Assembly: GCA_028284345.1 (NCBI GenBank)
Contig: JANQRY010000006.1
Location: 124,001 to 188,000, forward strand
Direction of reading: 5' to 3'
Source of the DNA: Hyphococcus sp.
Lineage (GTDB): Bacteria; Pseudomonadota; Alphaproteobacteria; Caulobacterales; Parvularculaceae
Length of the DNA stretch: 64,000 nt
Part shown: one piece after another, positions 8,989 to 16,568 of the stretch
Numbering within the stretch: the first letter of the stretch is position 1
How the letters are laid out: each line of letters begins with the position of its first letter
The notes under the pieces: model-generated
The model's input: the letters and a program-made list of their open reading frames with translations, nothing else
Database searches by the model: none
Told to the model about the DNA's origin: nothing
Program-made: the position numbers and the translations under genes

Positions 8989-9197
8989 GAACGGAATTCA
9001 AATTGTTGGAAACTCTGCGGTTGCGGCACCGTGACCATTTGAAAACGTTTGAGCGCGACGAAGACGGCGCCACGGCGATTGAATACGGCATAATTGCGTC
9101 GCTGATCATTATCGGCATCATCGCCGCCGTGACGACGTTCTCCGAGAACACCAGCGGCATGTATACGAGCATCGCCAACACGCTTGCCGGCGGCTGA
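8985..9197 (+). CDS. Flp/Fap-family type IVb pilin subunit
   Basis: This 70-residue protein has a long charged leader (about 1-28). The class-IVb prepilin processing site is [11 protein letters not shown], cleaved after Gly, with E at position +5 and Y at +6 of the mature chain. It is followed by the hydrophobic helix [14 protein letters not shown] that polymerises into the pilus core. Tad/CpaA-type peptidases process such pilins, which mediate surface attachment. No other tad/cpa gene is in the window, so this is an orphan pilin. It overlaps mutT by four bases and is probably translationally coupled to it, which is an odd pairing. Confidence 0.9.
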   Translation: MRTEFKLLETLRLRHRDHLKTFERDEDGATAIEYGIIASLIIIGIIAAVTTFSENTSGMYTSIANTLAGG

Positions 9198-9202
9198 TCG
9201 CG

Positions 9203-10081
9203 TCACCCTTTTTCAAACCCTTTGACGGCGTCGCTGAGCGAGGCCGTCGCCGATCCCGGTTTTAGCGGCTTCGGCTGCGACGGGTCCGGCGCCCATCCGG
9301 TCATGTAGACGATCGTGAACCGTTCGCCGCCGCCGCTCTCTGAAAAATTTGCAAATGCGGACGCCGCCGTCAGGCGTCGCAGGGGCGCCGGCCGTGACGC
9401 CAGCGCGCCGGTTTCGCCCATGCCACGCAGGTCGCGAACAAGATTGCGCGGGTCTTCGTAGCGCACGCTCACCGTATCGACATCGGTTACCGGCATCGCA
9501 AACCCGGCCCGCGCCAGCGCGTGCCCGAAATCCTGAACGGCGGCGAAAGGGGCGATACGTGCGGAGAGGGCGCCGGTCTCGGCGATTTCCGTCGTCTGCA
9601 GCGCCGCGCGCCAGCCTTGCAGCGTGCCTTCGCCGAATGCGGCGGCAAGGAAGAGACCGTCCGGCTTCATGGCGCGCCGCGCCTGGATCAGCGCGCCGAG
9701 CATGTCGTTCGCCCCGTGAAGCGTCAGCAGGCTGACGATCAGGTCAAACGATCGAGGGGCAAAGGGCAGATTTTCCTCATCGCCCGCCAGGCGCGCGCCT
9801 GTCGGCGGCAACCGTTGCGGGGAAAGATCCATGTGCACGACGTCGCCGACGCCGGACGCCGGCGTCAGCATTTGGGTCAGGGGGCCGGCGCCGACAAAAA
9901 GGGCCCGGGGAAAATCGCGCGTCACCGTTTCCAGCCGGTCGACGATGTCGGTCATGGCGCGCCGGTGCAGGAAGTCATGGGCGTTGAACGCGCGGGCGCT
10001 GCGCGCGCGCATCAGACGGCGGCGGCGGCGGTCGAAGATTTCAGGCGGGCGAGCCCCGCCGCGGGCGTCTTTGGCGTTCAT
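9203..10081 (-). CDS. SAM-dependent methyltransferase-fold protein, NDUFAF5/BioC-like
   Basis: This 292-residue class I methyltransferase-like protein starts at 10081, just before divergent comF. The opening IFDRRRRRLMRARSARAF and FLHRRAMTDIVDRLE are typical of the alphaproteobacterial relatives of mitochondrial NDUFAF5. The SAM-binding region has ALFVGAGPLTQML, the acidic motif HMDLSP and the post-motif SFDLIVSLLTLHGAND. Human NDUFAF5 hydroxylates an arginine of complex I subunit NDUFS7, while BioC methylates malonyl-ACP; sequence alone does not separate these roles. The absence of other biotin genes nearby and the match to the alphaproteobacterial family favour the NDUFAF5-like reading. An upstream in-frame ATG would run into comF and is rejected. 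Confidence 0.8.
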   Translation of the reverse strand: MNAKDARGGARPPEIFDRRRRRLMRARSARAFNAHDFLHRRAMTDIVDRLETVTRDFPRALFVGAGPLTQMLTPASGVGDVVHMDLSPQRLPPTGARLAGDEENLPFAPRSFDLIVSLLTLHGANDMLGALIQARRAMKPDGLFLAAAFGEGTLQGWRAALQTTEIAETGALSARIAPFAAVQDFGHALARAGFAMPVTDVDTVSVRYEDPRNLVRDLRGMGETGALASRPAPLRRLTAASAFANFSESGGGERFTIVYMTGWAPDPSQPKPLKPGSATASLSDAVKGFEKG

Positions 10082-10106
10082 CGCCCGATGCGATACGCTG
10101 GGCGCG

Positions 10107-10880
10107 ATGATTGCGCAAATAGCTGCTGCGACGCGCGACGCCTTTAAGGGCGCCGGCCGACGCGCCATCGACTTTCTCATGCCGCCGGCCTGTCCCGTGA
10201 CCGGCGAGCGGGTGAGCGATCCGGCGGGCCTCAGCGCCGCAGGGTGGGGCGCCATTCAATTCATCGACGAACCGCGCTGCGACCGCTGCGGCGTACCCTT
10301 CGCGGCGGATTACGGGCTAGGCGTTCTGTGTCCGTCCTGTATTGCCGCGCCGCCGGCGTTCGATTGCGCGCGGGCGGCGATTGTCTACGATGATGCGAGC
10401 CACAAGCTCGTGGTTGGATACAAACACTCGGACCGGACCGAAAACGCGGCGCGGTTCGGCGCCTGGATGGCGCGCGCTGGTTCCGACATCCTCTCCGCGA
10501 CGTCCCTGATAACGCCGGTTCCCTTGCACCCCTGGCGATTGCTCGCCCGTCGATACAATCAGTCCTCCCTGCTCGCCGCAGCAATCGCCGCTGAAACAGG
10601 CGCGCGGTTCATGCCGGACCTTCTGGCGCGAACGCGGGCGACGCCGCCGCAGAAGGACCTCTCCGTCGATGCGCGGGCGCGTAACGTCGCCGGCGCCTTC
10701 GCCGTGCGCAGATCGCGCGCGCGTGACGTCGGGGGCGCGCATATCGTGCTGGTTGACGACGTCCTCACCACTGGGGCGACCTTGTCGGCGGCCGCGAAAA
10801 CACTGAGACGGGCCGGCGCCGCGCGGGTCGACGCCCTTGTCCTCGCCCGGGTTGTAAAAGGCGGGGTCGGCGCCATATAG
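10107..10880 (+). CDS. comF: ComF family protein (phosphoribosyltransferase fold)
   Basis: This 257-residue protein has a zinc finger (CDRCG near residue 58 and CPSC near 75) and a PRTase domain with the PRPP-binding loop VLVDDVLTTGATLSA at about 214-228. It also carries the ComF hallmark PVPLHPWRLLARRYNQSSLLA. ComF proteins are needed for uptake or processing of transforming DNA in competent bacteria, but the family is also widespread in species not known to be competent. The gene is divergent from the methyltransferase with a 25-base gap and lies upstream of grxC, the usual alphaproteobacterial order. Confidence 0.9.
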   Translation: MIAQIAAATRDAFKGAGRRAIDFLMPPACPVTGERVSDPAGLSAAGWGAIQFIDEPRCDRCGVPFAADYGLGVLCPSCIAAPPAFDCARAAIVYDDASHKLVVGYKHSDRTENAARFGAWMARAGSDILSATSLITPVPLHPWRLLARRYNQSSLLAAAIAAETGARFMPDLLARTRATPPQKDLSVDARARNVAGAFAVRRSRARDVGGAHIVLVDDVLTTGATLSAAAKTLRRAGAARVDALVLARVVKGGVGAI

Positions 10881-10912
10881 CGAACCCTTGGCCGCGGAGT
10901 GTGCGAAACATC

Positions 10913-11170
10913 ATGCAGGACGTAACGATTTATACGCGCCCATTATGCGGATATTGCGCGCGGGCCCTTGCGCTGCTGACGGAAAAGGGCGCGAAGATTA
11001 ACGAGATCTCGGCGGGTTTCGACAAGGAAAAACGCCAGGAGATGCTGGCGCGGGCAAACGGGCAGGCGACCTTTCCGCAGATCTTTGTCGGCGACGCGCA
11101 TGTGGGCGGGTGCGACGAGTTGATGGCGCTGGAGCGCGCCGGCAAGCTGGACGCGTTGCTGAATGCATGA
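10913..11170 (+). CDS. grxC: glutaredoxin 3
   Basis: This 85-residue dithiol glutaredoxin reduces disulfides using glutathione. The active site is C12-G-Y-C15. The cis-proline segment ATFPQIFVG and the glutathione-contacting GGCDELMALE are intact. ATG 10913 gives the normal GrxC length; the in-frame GTG at 10901 is less likely because the nearby GGAG at 10895 would be too close to it. The 3' end overlaps the next gene by eight bases. Confidence 0.95.
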   Translation: MQDVTIYTRPLCGYCARALALLTEKGAKINEISAGFDKEKRQEMLARANGQATFPQIFVGDAHVGGCDELMALERAGKLDALLNA

Positions 11171-12023
11171 CGAGACCTCATCGCTGCGCGTTGCCTGCGT
11201 GCAGATGCGGTCCGGTCTTGATCGCGCCAAAAATGTTTCCGATGCGCGCGAGCTGATTGCCGAAGCGGCGGCGGGCGGCGCCAAATTTATCGCAACGCCC
11301 GAGATGACCAATGTCGTTGATCGCAAGGGATCGCGTCTACTCGCAACGCTTCCGGAAGAAGCGCAGCTTGAAGAGATCGGCGCGTTTGCAGACGCGGCGA
11401 AAAAGCATGGCGTCTGGCTGCTGATCGGATCGCTGGCCGTGAAACTGGCGGCGGAGAAATCGGGACCGCGCGCGGCCAATCGGTCATACCTGTTTGCCCC
11501 CGACGGAAACGTCGCCGCGACCTACGACAAAATTCACATGTTCGATGTCGACCTTCCCGGCGGCGAAAGCTGGAAAGAGTCGCGGATCTACGCGCCGGGC
11601 GAACGCGCCGTCGTCGCCGGCGCTGATGTCGCTCAGATCGGCTTGACCATCTGTTACGACGTGCGCTTCCCGCATCTTTATCGGGCCCTGTCGCGCAGCG
11701 GGGCGGAGATCCTGTGCGTCCCGGCGGCCTTTACGCGGCAGACGGGCCGCGCCCACTGGAAGACCCTGTTGACGGCGCGCGCCATCGAAAACGGCGCCTT
11801 CGTCGTTGCCCCGGCCCAGGGCGGGGTCCATGAGGACGGGCGCGAGACCTGGGGCCATTCCATGATTGTCGGGCCCTGGGGCGATATTCTCGCCGAGGCG
11901 GAAGGGGACGAGCCTGGCGTGGTTCTTGCCGATATCGCGCTTCAGGAGGCGCGCCAGGCGCGGCAACGCATCCCCAATTTGGCCCTTGAAGAAAAGTTCG
12001 AAATAACCATTATAAAACAATGA
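11163..12023 (+). CDS. carbon-nitrogen hydrolase, Nit1-type
   Basis: This 286-residue nitrilase-superfamily enzyme carries the catalytic triad E47 (TPEMTN), K123 (YDKIHMFD) and C164 (ICYDVRFPH). The closest family is Nit1, whose members hydrolyse deaminated glutathione (a repair amidase), although omega-amidase activity is also known for relatives. Being wedged between grxC and a DUF1178 gene, with overlaps at both ends, is the standard alphaproteobacterial arrangement and suits a glutathione-related repair role. Substrate specificity is inferred, not seen. Confidence 0.9.
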   Translation: MHDETSSLRVACVQMRSGLDRAKNVSDARELIAEAAAGGAKFIATPEMTNVVDRKGSRLLATLPEEAQLEEIGAFADAAKKHGVWLLIGSLAVKLAAEKSGPRAANRSYLFAPDGNVAATYDKIHMFDVDLPGGESWKESRIYAPGERAVVAGADVAQIGLTICYDVRFPHLYRALSRSGAEILCVPAAFTRQTGRAHWKTLLTARAIENGAFVVAPAQGGVHEDGRETWGHSMIVGPWGDILAEAEGDEPGVVLADIALQEARQARQRIPNLALEEKFEITIIKQ

Positions 12024-12550
12024 TAAAATACCAACTTCTCTGCGACAGCGAGCACGAGTTCGAAGGCTGGTTTCGCGACAGCGCCGATTTCGACGCGCAG
12101 TCCGGGGACGGGCTTTTGGAATGCCCGATTTGCGGCTCGGGCGAGGTCCGCAAGGCCGTGATGGCGCCCGCGGTCGCAAAGCGCGGATCCGTGTCGCCGT
12201 CGGCGCGGAAATCGGCGTTCCTGCGCGAGATGGCCGAGGCTGCGGGCCGGGCGCGTCAATATGTCGAAAAAAACTTCGACTATGTGGGCGACAAGTTTCC
12301 GGAAGAAGCCCGTAAAATTCATTACGGAGAGACCGACCCGCGCGGCATTTACGGCGAAGCGACCGGCCGCGAAGTCAAGGACCTCGTTGAAGAAGGCGTC
12401 AGCGTCGCCCCGTTGCCCGGTGCGACGCCAAAAGGCGCGAACTCGAAAGACGACAAAGCCGGCGCGCCGCGTCCCGCCTCGTCGGTCGGCGAGCGTTCTG
12501 CGGACAAGCGGGCGGCGACGAAAACGCCGGCGGGTAAAAAACTGAACTGA
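12020..12550 (+). CDS. DUF1178 family protein
   Basis: This 176-residue protein has the DUF1178 pattern: MIKYQLLCDSEHEFEGWF at the start, a CPICGS zinc-ribbon half, then FLREMAEAAGRARQYVEKNF and the conserved EARKIHYGE segment. The tail after residue 140 is low-complexity, rich in Lys, Ala and Pro. The function is unknown. The family is restricted largely to proteobacteria and nearly always follows the nitrilase gene. An ATGA overlap with that gene suggests translational coupling. Confidence 0.9.
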   Translation: MIKYQLLCDSEHEFEGWFRDSADFDAQSGDGLLECPICGSGEVRKAVMAPAVAKRGSVSPSARKSAFLREMAEAAGRARQYVEKNFDYVGDKFPEEARKIHYGETDPRGIYGEATGREVKDLVEEGVSVAPLPGATPKGANSKDDKAGAPRPASSVGERSADKRAATKTPAGKKLN

Positions 12551-12628
12551 CGTCGCCCGATGTTGTGACGCGCGGATGGCGTCCGCGGCGGCTGACAGAC
12601 AAGCAATGAGATCGTTCGGGCCCGTTCC

Positions 12629-14359
12629 ATGGACGTTATTCGCGACCGCCTTCTCGACCTCGATTTTTTCAAAAGTCTTGATGATGAAGCGCTGACCGAC
12701 ATCGCTGCGCGCGGATGCTGGCAGTCGCTCGCCGGCGGTTGGCCTTTGTTCCTTGAGGGCGAGGCGTCCGATGCGCTGCATTTCGTCATTTCCGGCCGGC
12801 TGATCGTGGTTCGGCCCGGCCCGGAAGGCGACAAAGCGGTGGGTTATGTGCGCGCCGGCGAACCGGCGGGCGAAATGTCAATGTTGTCGGGGGAGGCTCA
12901 TTCCGCTTCCGTCTTCGCCTTGCGCGACACGGAAATCCTGACGCTGACGCGCGCCGATGTTGAGCACATTACCCATGAACACGGCGAATTCGCCGGCGCG
13001 CTGTCGCGGGTTATTCTAAAACGCGCGCGTCACCCGGCTGCGAGTTTCCAGCAGTCGGCGCCGCGGATCTTCGCCCTGGTCGCCAGCTCGCCGTCGATCG
13101 ACATCAATACGCTCGCCGCCGATCTCGCCCAACGTATCGCCGGCTACGGCGTCAGAACCCACTGGCTGCCGGCTGCCGACGCCGCGCCGGAGTCCGACGG
13201 CTTCGACCGGATGGAAGAAGCCCATGACGTGGTTCTCCTCGCGGCGCGGGTCGACGGCGGCGCGTGGTATCGGTTTGTGATCCGCCATGCGGATCGGTTT
13301 CTGGTGTTCGCGCGCCGCGACGCCAAACCGCCGCGCCCGTTTCCGATGACGACGGAAACCGGCGAACGGGCGCGCAAATTCCGGCTCGTCGATCTCGTCA
13401 TGCTGCATGAGGGCTTGCCCGCCTGTCCCATCGCCGAATGGGCCGATGCGATCAGCGCGTCGCGCGTTTTGAATTGCCGCAGCGAGGCCTGCCGCGAAAG
13501 GCTGGCGCGGATTGTAGCGGGAAAGTCCGTGGGCGTCGTGTTCTCAGGCGGCGGCGCGCGGGCTTACGCGCATATCGGCGCCGTCCTGGCGCTGCGCGAA
13601 GCGGGCGTTCCCGTCGATTTTGTCAGCGGCGCCTCCATGGGCGCGATCATCGCTGCCTGCGTCGCGGCCGGCTGGGACAATGAAGAAATCGAAGAGCGCA
13701 TTCGCGACGCGTTCGTCGATTCCAACCCGCTCGGCGATCATGTGCTGCCCGTTGTCGCCCTGACAAAGGGCAAGCGCGTTGAGGAACGCCTCAAAAAACA
13801 TTTCGGCGACCGGCTGATCGAGGAACTGCCCCTGCCGTTTTTTTGCGTGTCGTCGGACATTTCAACGGGCGAGGCGCGCATTCATCGGCGTGGTGTCCTG
13901 CGCCATGCGTTGCGCGCGACGATTTCCCTGCCGGGAATCCTGCCGCCGGTGATTGACGGCGATGCGCTGCTGGTGGACGGCGCCGTCATCAACAATTTTC
14001 CGACCGACGTCATGGCGACAACCCATCGCGGCCTCACCATCGGCATTGATGTCGCGCGCCGCGGCGTTATCGACATCGAAGCGTTTCGCGATCCGCCGGG
14101 CTTTTTCTCCTGGATCGCGCAACATGGCGTCAAGGATGCGCCGCCGATCGTCTCGCTTCTGATGCGCACGGCGACGGCGCGGCACGAACGCGTTTTAAAA
14201 ATCCACCCCGCCGACATCATGATCTCGCCGCAGGTCGCCGGCGTCGAACTGCGTGACTGGGAAGAGTACGACGAGGCGGTGTCGGACGGCTACAACGCAA
14301 CCCGCGCCGCCATTGACGAACATCGGGAAACGCTCAATGCGCTGCGGCGTCGGGATTAG
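12629..14359 (+). CDS. cyclic-nucleotide-binding domain / patatin-like phospholipase
   Basis: This 576-residue protein joins an N-terminal cNMP-binding beta-barrel (about 10-130, with FLEGEASDALHFVISGRL and GEPAGEMSMLSGE) to a Rossmann-like middle part and a patatin lipase domain (about 298-480). The oxyanion-hole motif SGGGARAYAHIG, the nucleophile elbow GASMG (near 334-338) and the catalytic aspartate in DGAVINN (near 450) are intact. This is the bacterial neuropathy-target-esterase arrangement, so lysophospholipase activity on membrane lipids gated by a cyclic nucleotide is expected. It stands alone between DUF1178 and ubiG, which are often neighbours elsewhere. Confidence 0.9.
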   Translation: MDVIRDRLLDLDFFKSLDDEALTDIAARGCWQSLAGGWPLFLEGEASDALHFVISGRLIVVRPGPEGDKAVGYVRAGEPAGEMSMLSGEAHSASVFALRDTEILTLTRADVEHITHEHGEFAGALSRVILKRARHPAASFQQSAPRIFALVASSPSIDINTLAADLAQRIAGYGVRTHWLPAADAAPESDGFDRMEEAHDVVLLAARVDGGAWYRFVIRHADRFLVFARRDAKPPRPFPMTTETGERARKFRLVDLVMLHEGLPACPIAEWADAISASRVLNCRSEACRERLARIVAGKSVGVVFSGGGARAYAHIGAVLALREAGVPVDFVSGASMGAIIAACVAAGWDNEEIEERIRDAFVDSNPLGDHVLPVVALTKGKRVEERLKKHFGDRLIEELPLPFFCVSSDISTGEARIHRRGVLRHALRATISLPGILPPVIDGDALLVDGAVINNFPTDVMATTHRGLTIGIDVARRGVIDIEAFRDPPGFFSWIAQHGVKDAPPIVSLLMRTATARHERVLKIHPADIMISPQVAGVELRDWEEYDEAVSDGYNATRAAIDEHRETLNALRRRD

Positions 14360-14377
14360 ATCCGCAAAACCCTCCGC

Positions 14378-15163
14378 TCATCCCGCGTCCGCGGCTTTCA
14401 CCGCCGTCAGCATGTAGTTGACGTCGGTGTCTTCGGAAATGCGCCATTGATCCATCAGCGGATTGTAGGAGACGCCGGCGTCTTTGGTGACGGTCATGCC
14501 GGCGTCTGACAGCGCGGCGACGGCTTCGTCCGGTTTGACGAATTTGCGCGGGTCATGGGTGCCCGCCGGCAGCCAGCGCAGGATGTACTCCGCGCCGATC
14601 TTGGCCAGCGCCAAAGCCTTCAGCGTACGGTTGATTGTCGCCATCACGAGCATGCCGCCGGGGGCGACAAGGTCCGCGCTCGCATTCAAAAAGAGGTCGA
14701 CATCGGCGACATGCTCGACCACTTCGAGATTGAGCACGACGTCGAACGGTCCTTCGCCGGCGGCGAGAAGGTCTTCCGCGGCGGCGCAGCGATAGTCGAT
14801 ATCAAGGTCCAACGGACCCGCATGGGCGAGCGCCGTTTTGATGTTGGCCTCGCTGGCGTCAATGGCGGTGACCGATGCGCCGAGGCGTGCCATCGGCTCG
14901 GCGACAAGACCGCCGCCGCAGCCGATATCGAGCAAACGAAGCCCGTCAAGCGGCCTCTCGTCGCTCGCGTCGCGCCCGAAATGGGCGCAGGCCGCGTCCC
15001 GGATATAGGCGAGGCGAACAGGGTTAAACTTATGGAGCGGCTTGAATTTTCCGAACGGATCCCACCATTCCGCGGCCATGGCGGAGAATTTACCAATCTC
15101 TGCGGGATCGATGGTCGTTTCGCCTACTTTTTCACGACTTTTTAGCTCAGATCGCGCATCCAT
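14378..15163 (-). CDS. ubiG: UbiG: 2-polyprenyl-6-hydroxyphenol / 3-demethylubiquinol O-methyltransferase
   Basis: This 261-residue enzyme performs both O-methylations of ubiquinone biosynthesis. Motifs are [19 protein letters not shown] at the N-terminus, SAM-binding [15 protein letters not shown], and [10 protein letters not shown]. The C-terminal [13 protein letters not shown] matches alphaproteobacterial UbiG. The gene is divergent from lysC, as in most alphaproteobacteria, with 114 bases between the starts. The stop overlaps the convergent region after the patatin gene. Confidence 0.97.
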   Translation of the reverse strand: MDARSELKSREKVGETTIDPAEIGKFSAMAAEWWDPFGKFKPLHKFNPVRLAYIRDAACAHFGRDASDERPLDGLRLLDIGCGGGLVAEPMARLGASVTAIDASEANIKTALAHAGPLDLDIDYRCAAAEDLLAAGEGPFDVVLNLEVVEHVADVDLFLNASADLVAPGGMLVMATINRTLKALALAKIGAEYILRWLPAGTHDPRKFVKPDEAVAALSDAGMTVTKDAGVSYNPLMDQWRISEDTDVNYMLTAVKAADAG

Positions 15164-15277
15164 TGACTTTTCCTCGCTTGCCTTCGCAAAAGGCGGCGCC
15201 TAGAGATACGACGATAGGGTACTCTCCCGATCATCGCTGGCAATACGGCGTTACAACGCAAGGACCGAACCTCGCGC

Positions 15278-16528
15278 ATGGCTCGCATTGTGATGAAATT
15301 CGGCGGCACGTCGGTCGCCAATCTGGACCGCATCCGCGCGGCCGCGGCCTTCGTGCGCCGGGAAGTGGAGGCGGGCCATTCCGTCGCCGTCATCGTTTCG
15401 GCCATGGCCGGGGAAACCAATCGCCTCGTGTCGCTGGTCGGCGAGGCCGGCGCGCCGGCGGCGGCGCTCGATGCGCGTTTCGTTGAACATGACGCCGTGG
15501 TGTCGAGCGGCGAACAGGTGACGTCCGGCCTGTTGGCGCTGGTCATGCAGAATCAGGGATTTCGCGCGCGTTCCTGGCAGGGCTGGCAGATTGCCCTGAA
15601 AACCAACGAGGCCCATGGCCGCGCGCGCATCGCCGCCATCGACGCCGACGCCATTGGCGAGGCTATGGACAATGGCGAAGTCGCCATCGTCGCCGGCTTT
15701 CAGGGCGTCGCGCCGTCGGGCCGCATCGCCACTCTCGGACGCGGCGGATCGGACACCTCCGCGGTTGCGCTCGCCGCCGCCATCGGCGCGGAACGTTGCG
15801 ATATCTACACCGACGTTGACGGCGTTTACACGACGGACCCGCGGCTGACGAAACAGGCCCGACGCATCGGCAAGGTTTCTTACGAAGAGATGCTCGAAAT
15901 GGCGTCGGTCGGCGCCAAGGTGTTGCAGACCCGGTCGGTTGAGATGGCCATGGCGTACAAGGTTCGCCTGCGCGTCCTTTCGAGTTTCGACGCGCCCGAC
16001 GCCGACGCGCCCGGCACGCTGATTTGTGATGAGGATGAGATCGTGGAAAAAAATATTGTCACCGCCATTACGCCGGATTTCAACGAAGCGGCGGTCACCG
16101 TGCTGGCGGTTCCCGACGAACCCGGCCGCGCCGCGGCGATTTTCACAAAACTCGCCGATGCGAATATCAATATCGACATGATCGTGCAAAGCGCGTCGCG
16201 CGAACCCGGTTTCGCCAATATTTCCTTCACCACGAAAGAAGACGATCTTGATCGCGCGGTTGAATCGTTGGCGGAAGTGCAGTCGGAAATCGGCTACAAA
16301 TCGCTTCAGGCTGACCGCCATGTGGCGAAAATATCGGTTATCGGCGTCGGCATGAAAAGCCACGCCGGCGTCGCCTCGACCATGTTCCAGACGCTTGCCG
16401 AAAAGGGCATCAATATTCATAATATCTCCACATCGGAAATTAAAATCAGCGTACTGATTGATTCCGATGCAGCCGAGTACGCCGTGCGCTCGCTGCATGA
16501 CGCGTACGGCCTCGACGCGGCCAAGTGA
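15278..16528 (+). CDS. lysC: aspartate kinase
   Basis: This 416-residue aspartokinase catalyses the first step of lysine, threonine and methionine synthesis and of diaminopimelate supply. The N-terminal kinase domain has the family start IVMKFGGTSVANLDRI and the RGGSDTSAVALAAA nucleotide/substrate loop. Two ACT domains follow (about 265-410), where lysine and threonine usually act as feedback inhibitors. Length and layout match the alpha/beta aspartokinases of alphaproteobacteria. ptsP begins 40 bases downstream. Confidence 0.97.
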   Translation: MARIVMKFGGTSVANLDRIRAAAAFVRREVEAGHSVAVIVSAMAGETNRLVSLVGEAGAPAAALDARFVEHDAVVSSGEQVTSGLLALVMQNQGFRARSWQGWQIALKTNEAHGRARIAAIDADAIGEAMDNGEVAIVAGFQGVAPSGRIATLGRGGSDTSAVALAAAIGAERCDIYTDVDGVYTTDPRLTKQARRIGKVSYEEMLEMASVGAKVLQTRSVEMAMAYKVRLRVLSSFDAPDADAPGTLICDEDEIVEKNIVTAITPDFNEAAVTVLAVPDEPGRAAAIFTKLADANINIDMIVQSASREPGFANISFTTKEDDLDRAVESLAEVQSEIGYKSLQADRHVAKISVIGVGMKSHAGVASTMFQTLAEKGINIHNISTSEIKISVLIDSDAAEYAVRSLHDAYGLDAAK

Positions 16529-16568
16529 ATTAAAGAAACCGGCGCGTTCCTCGCCGGATCGGAAAACG

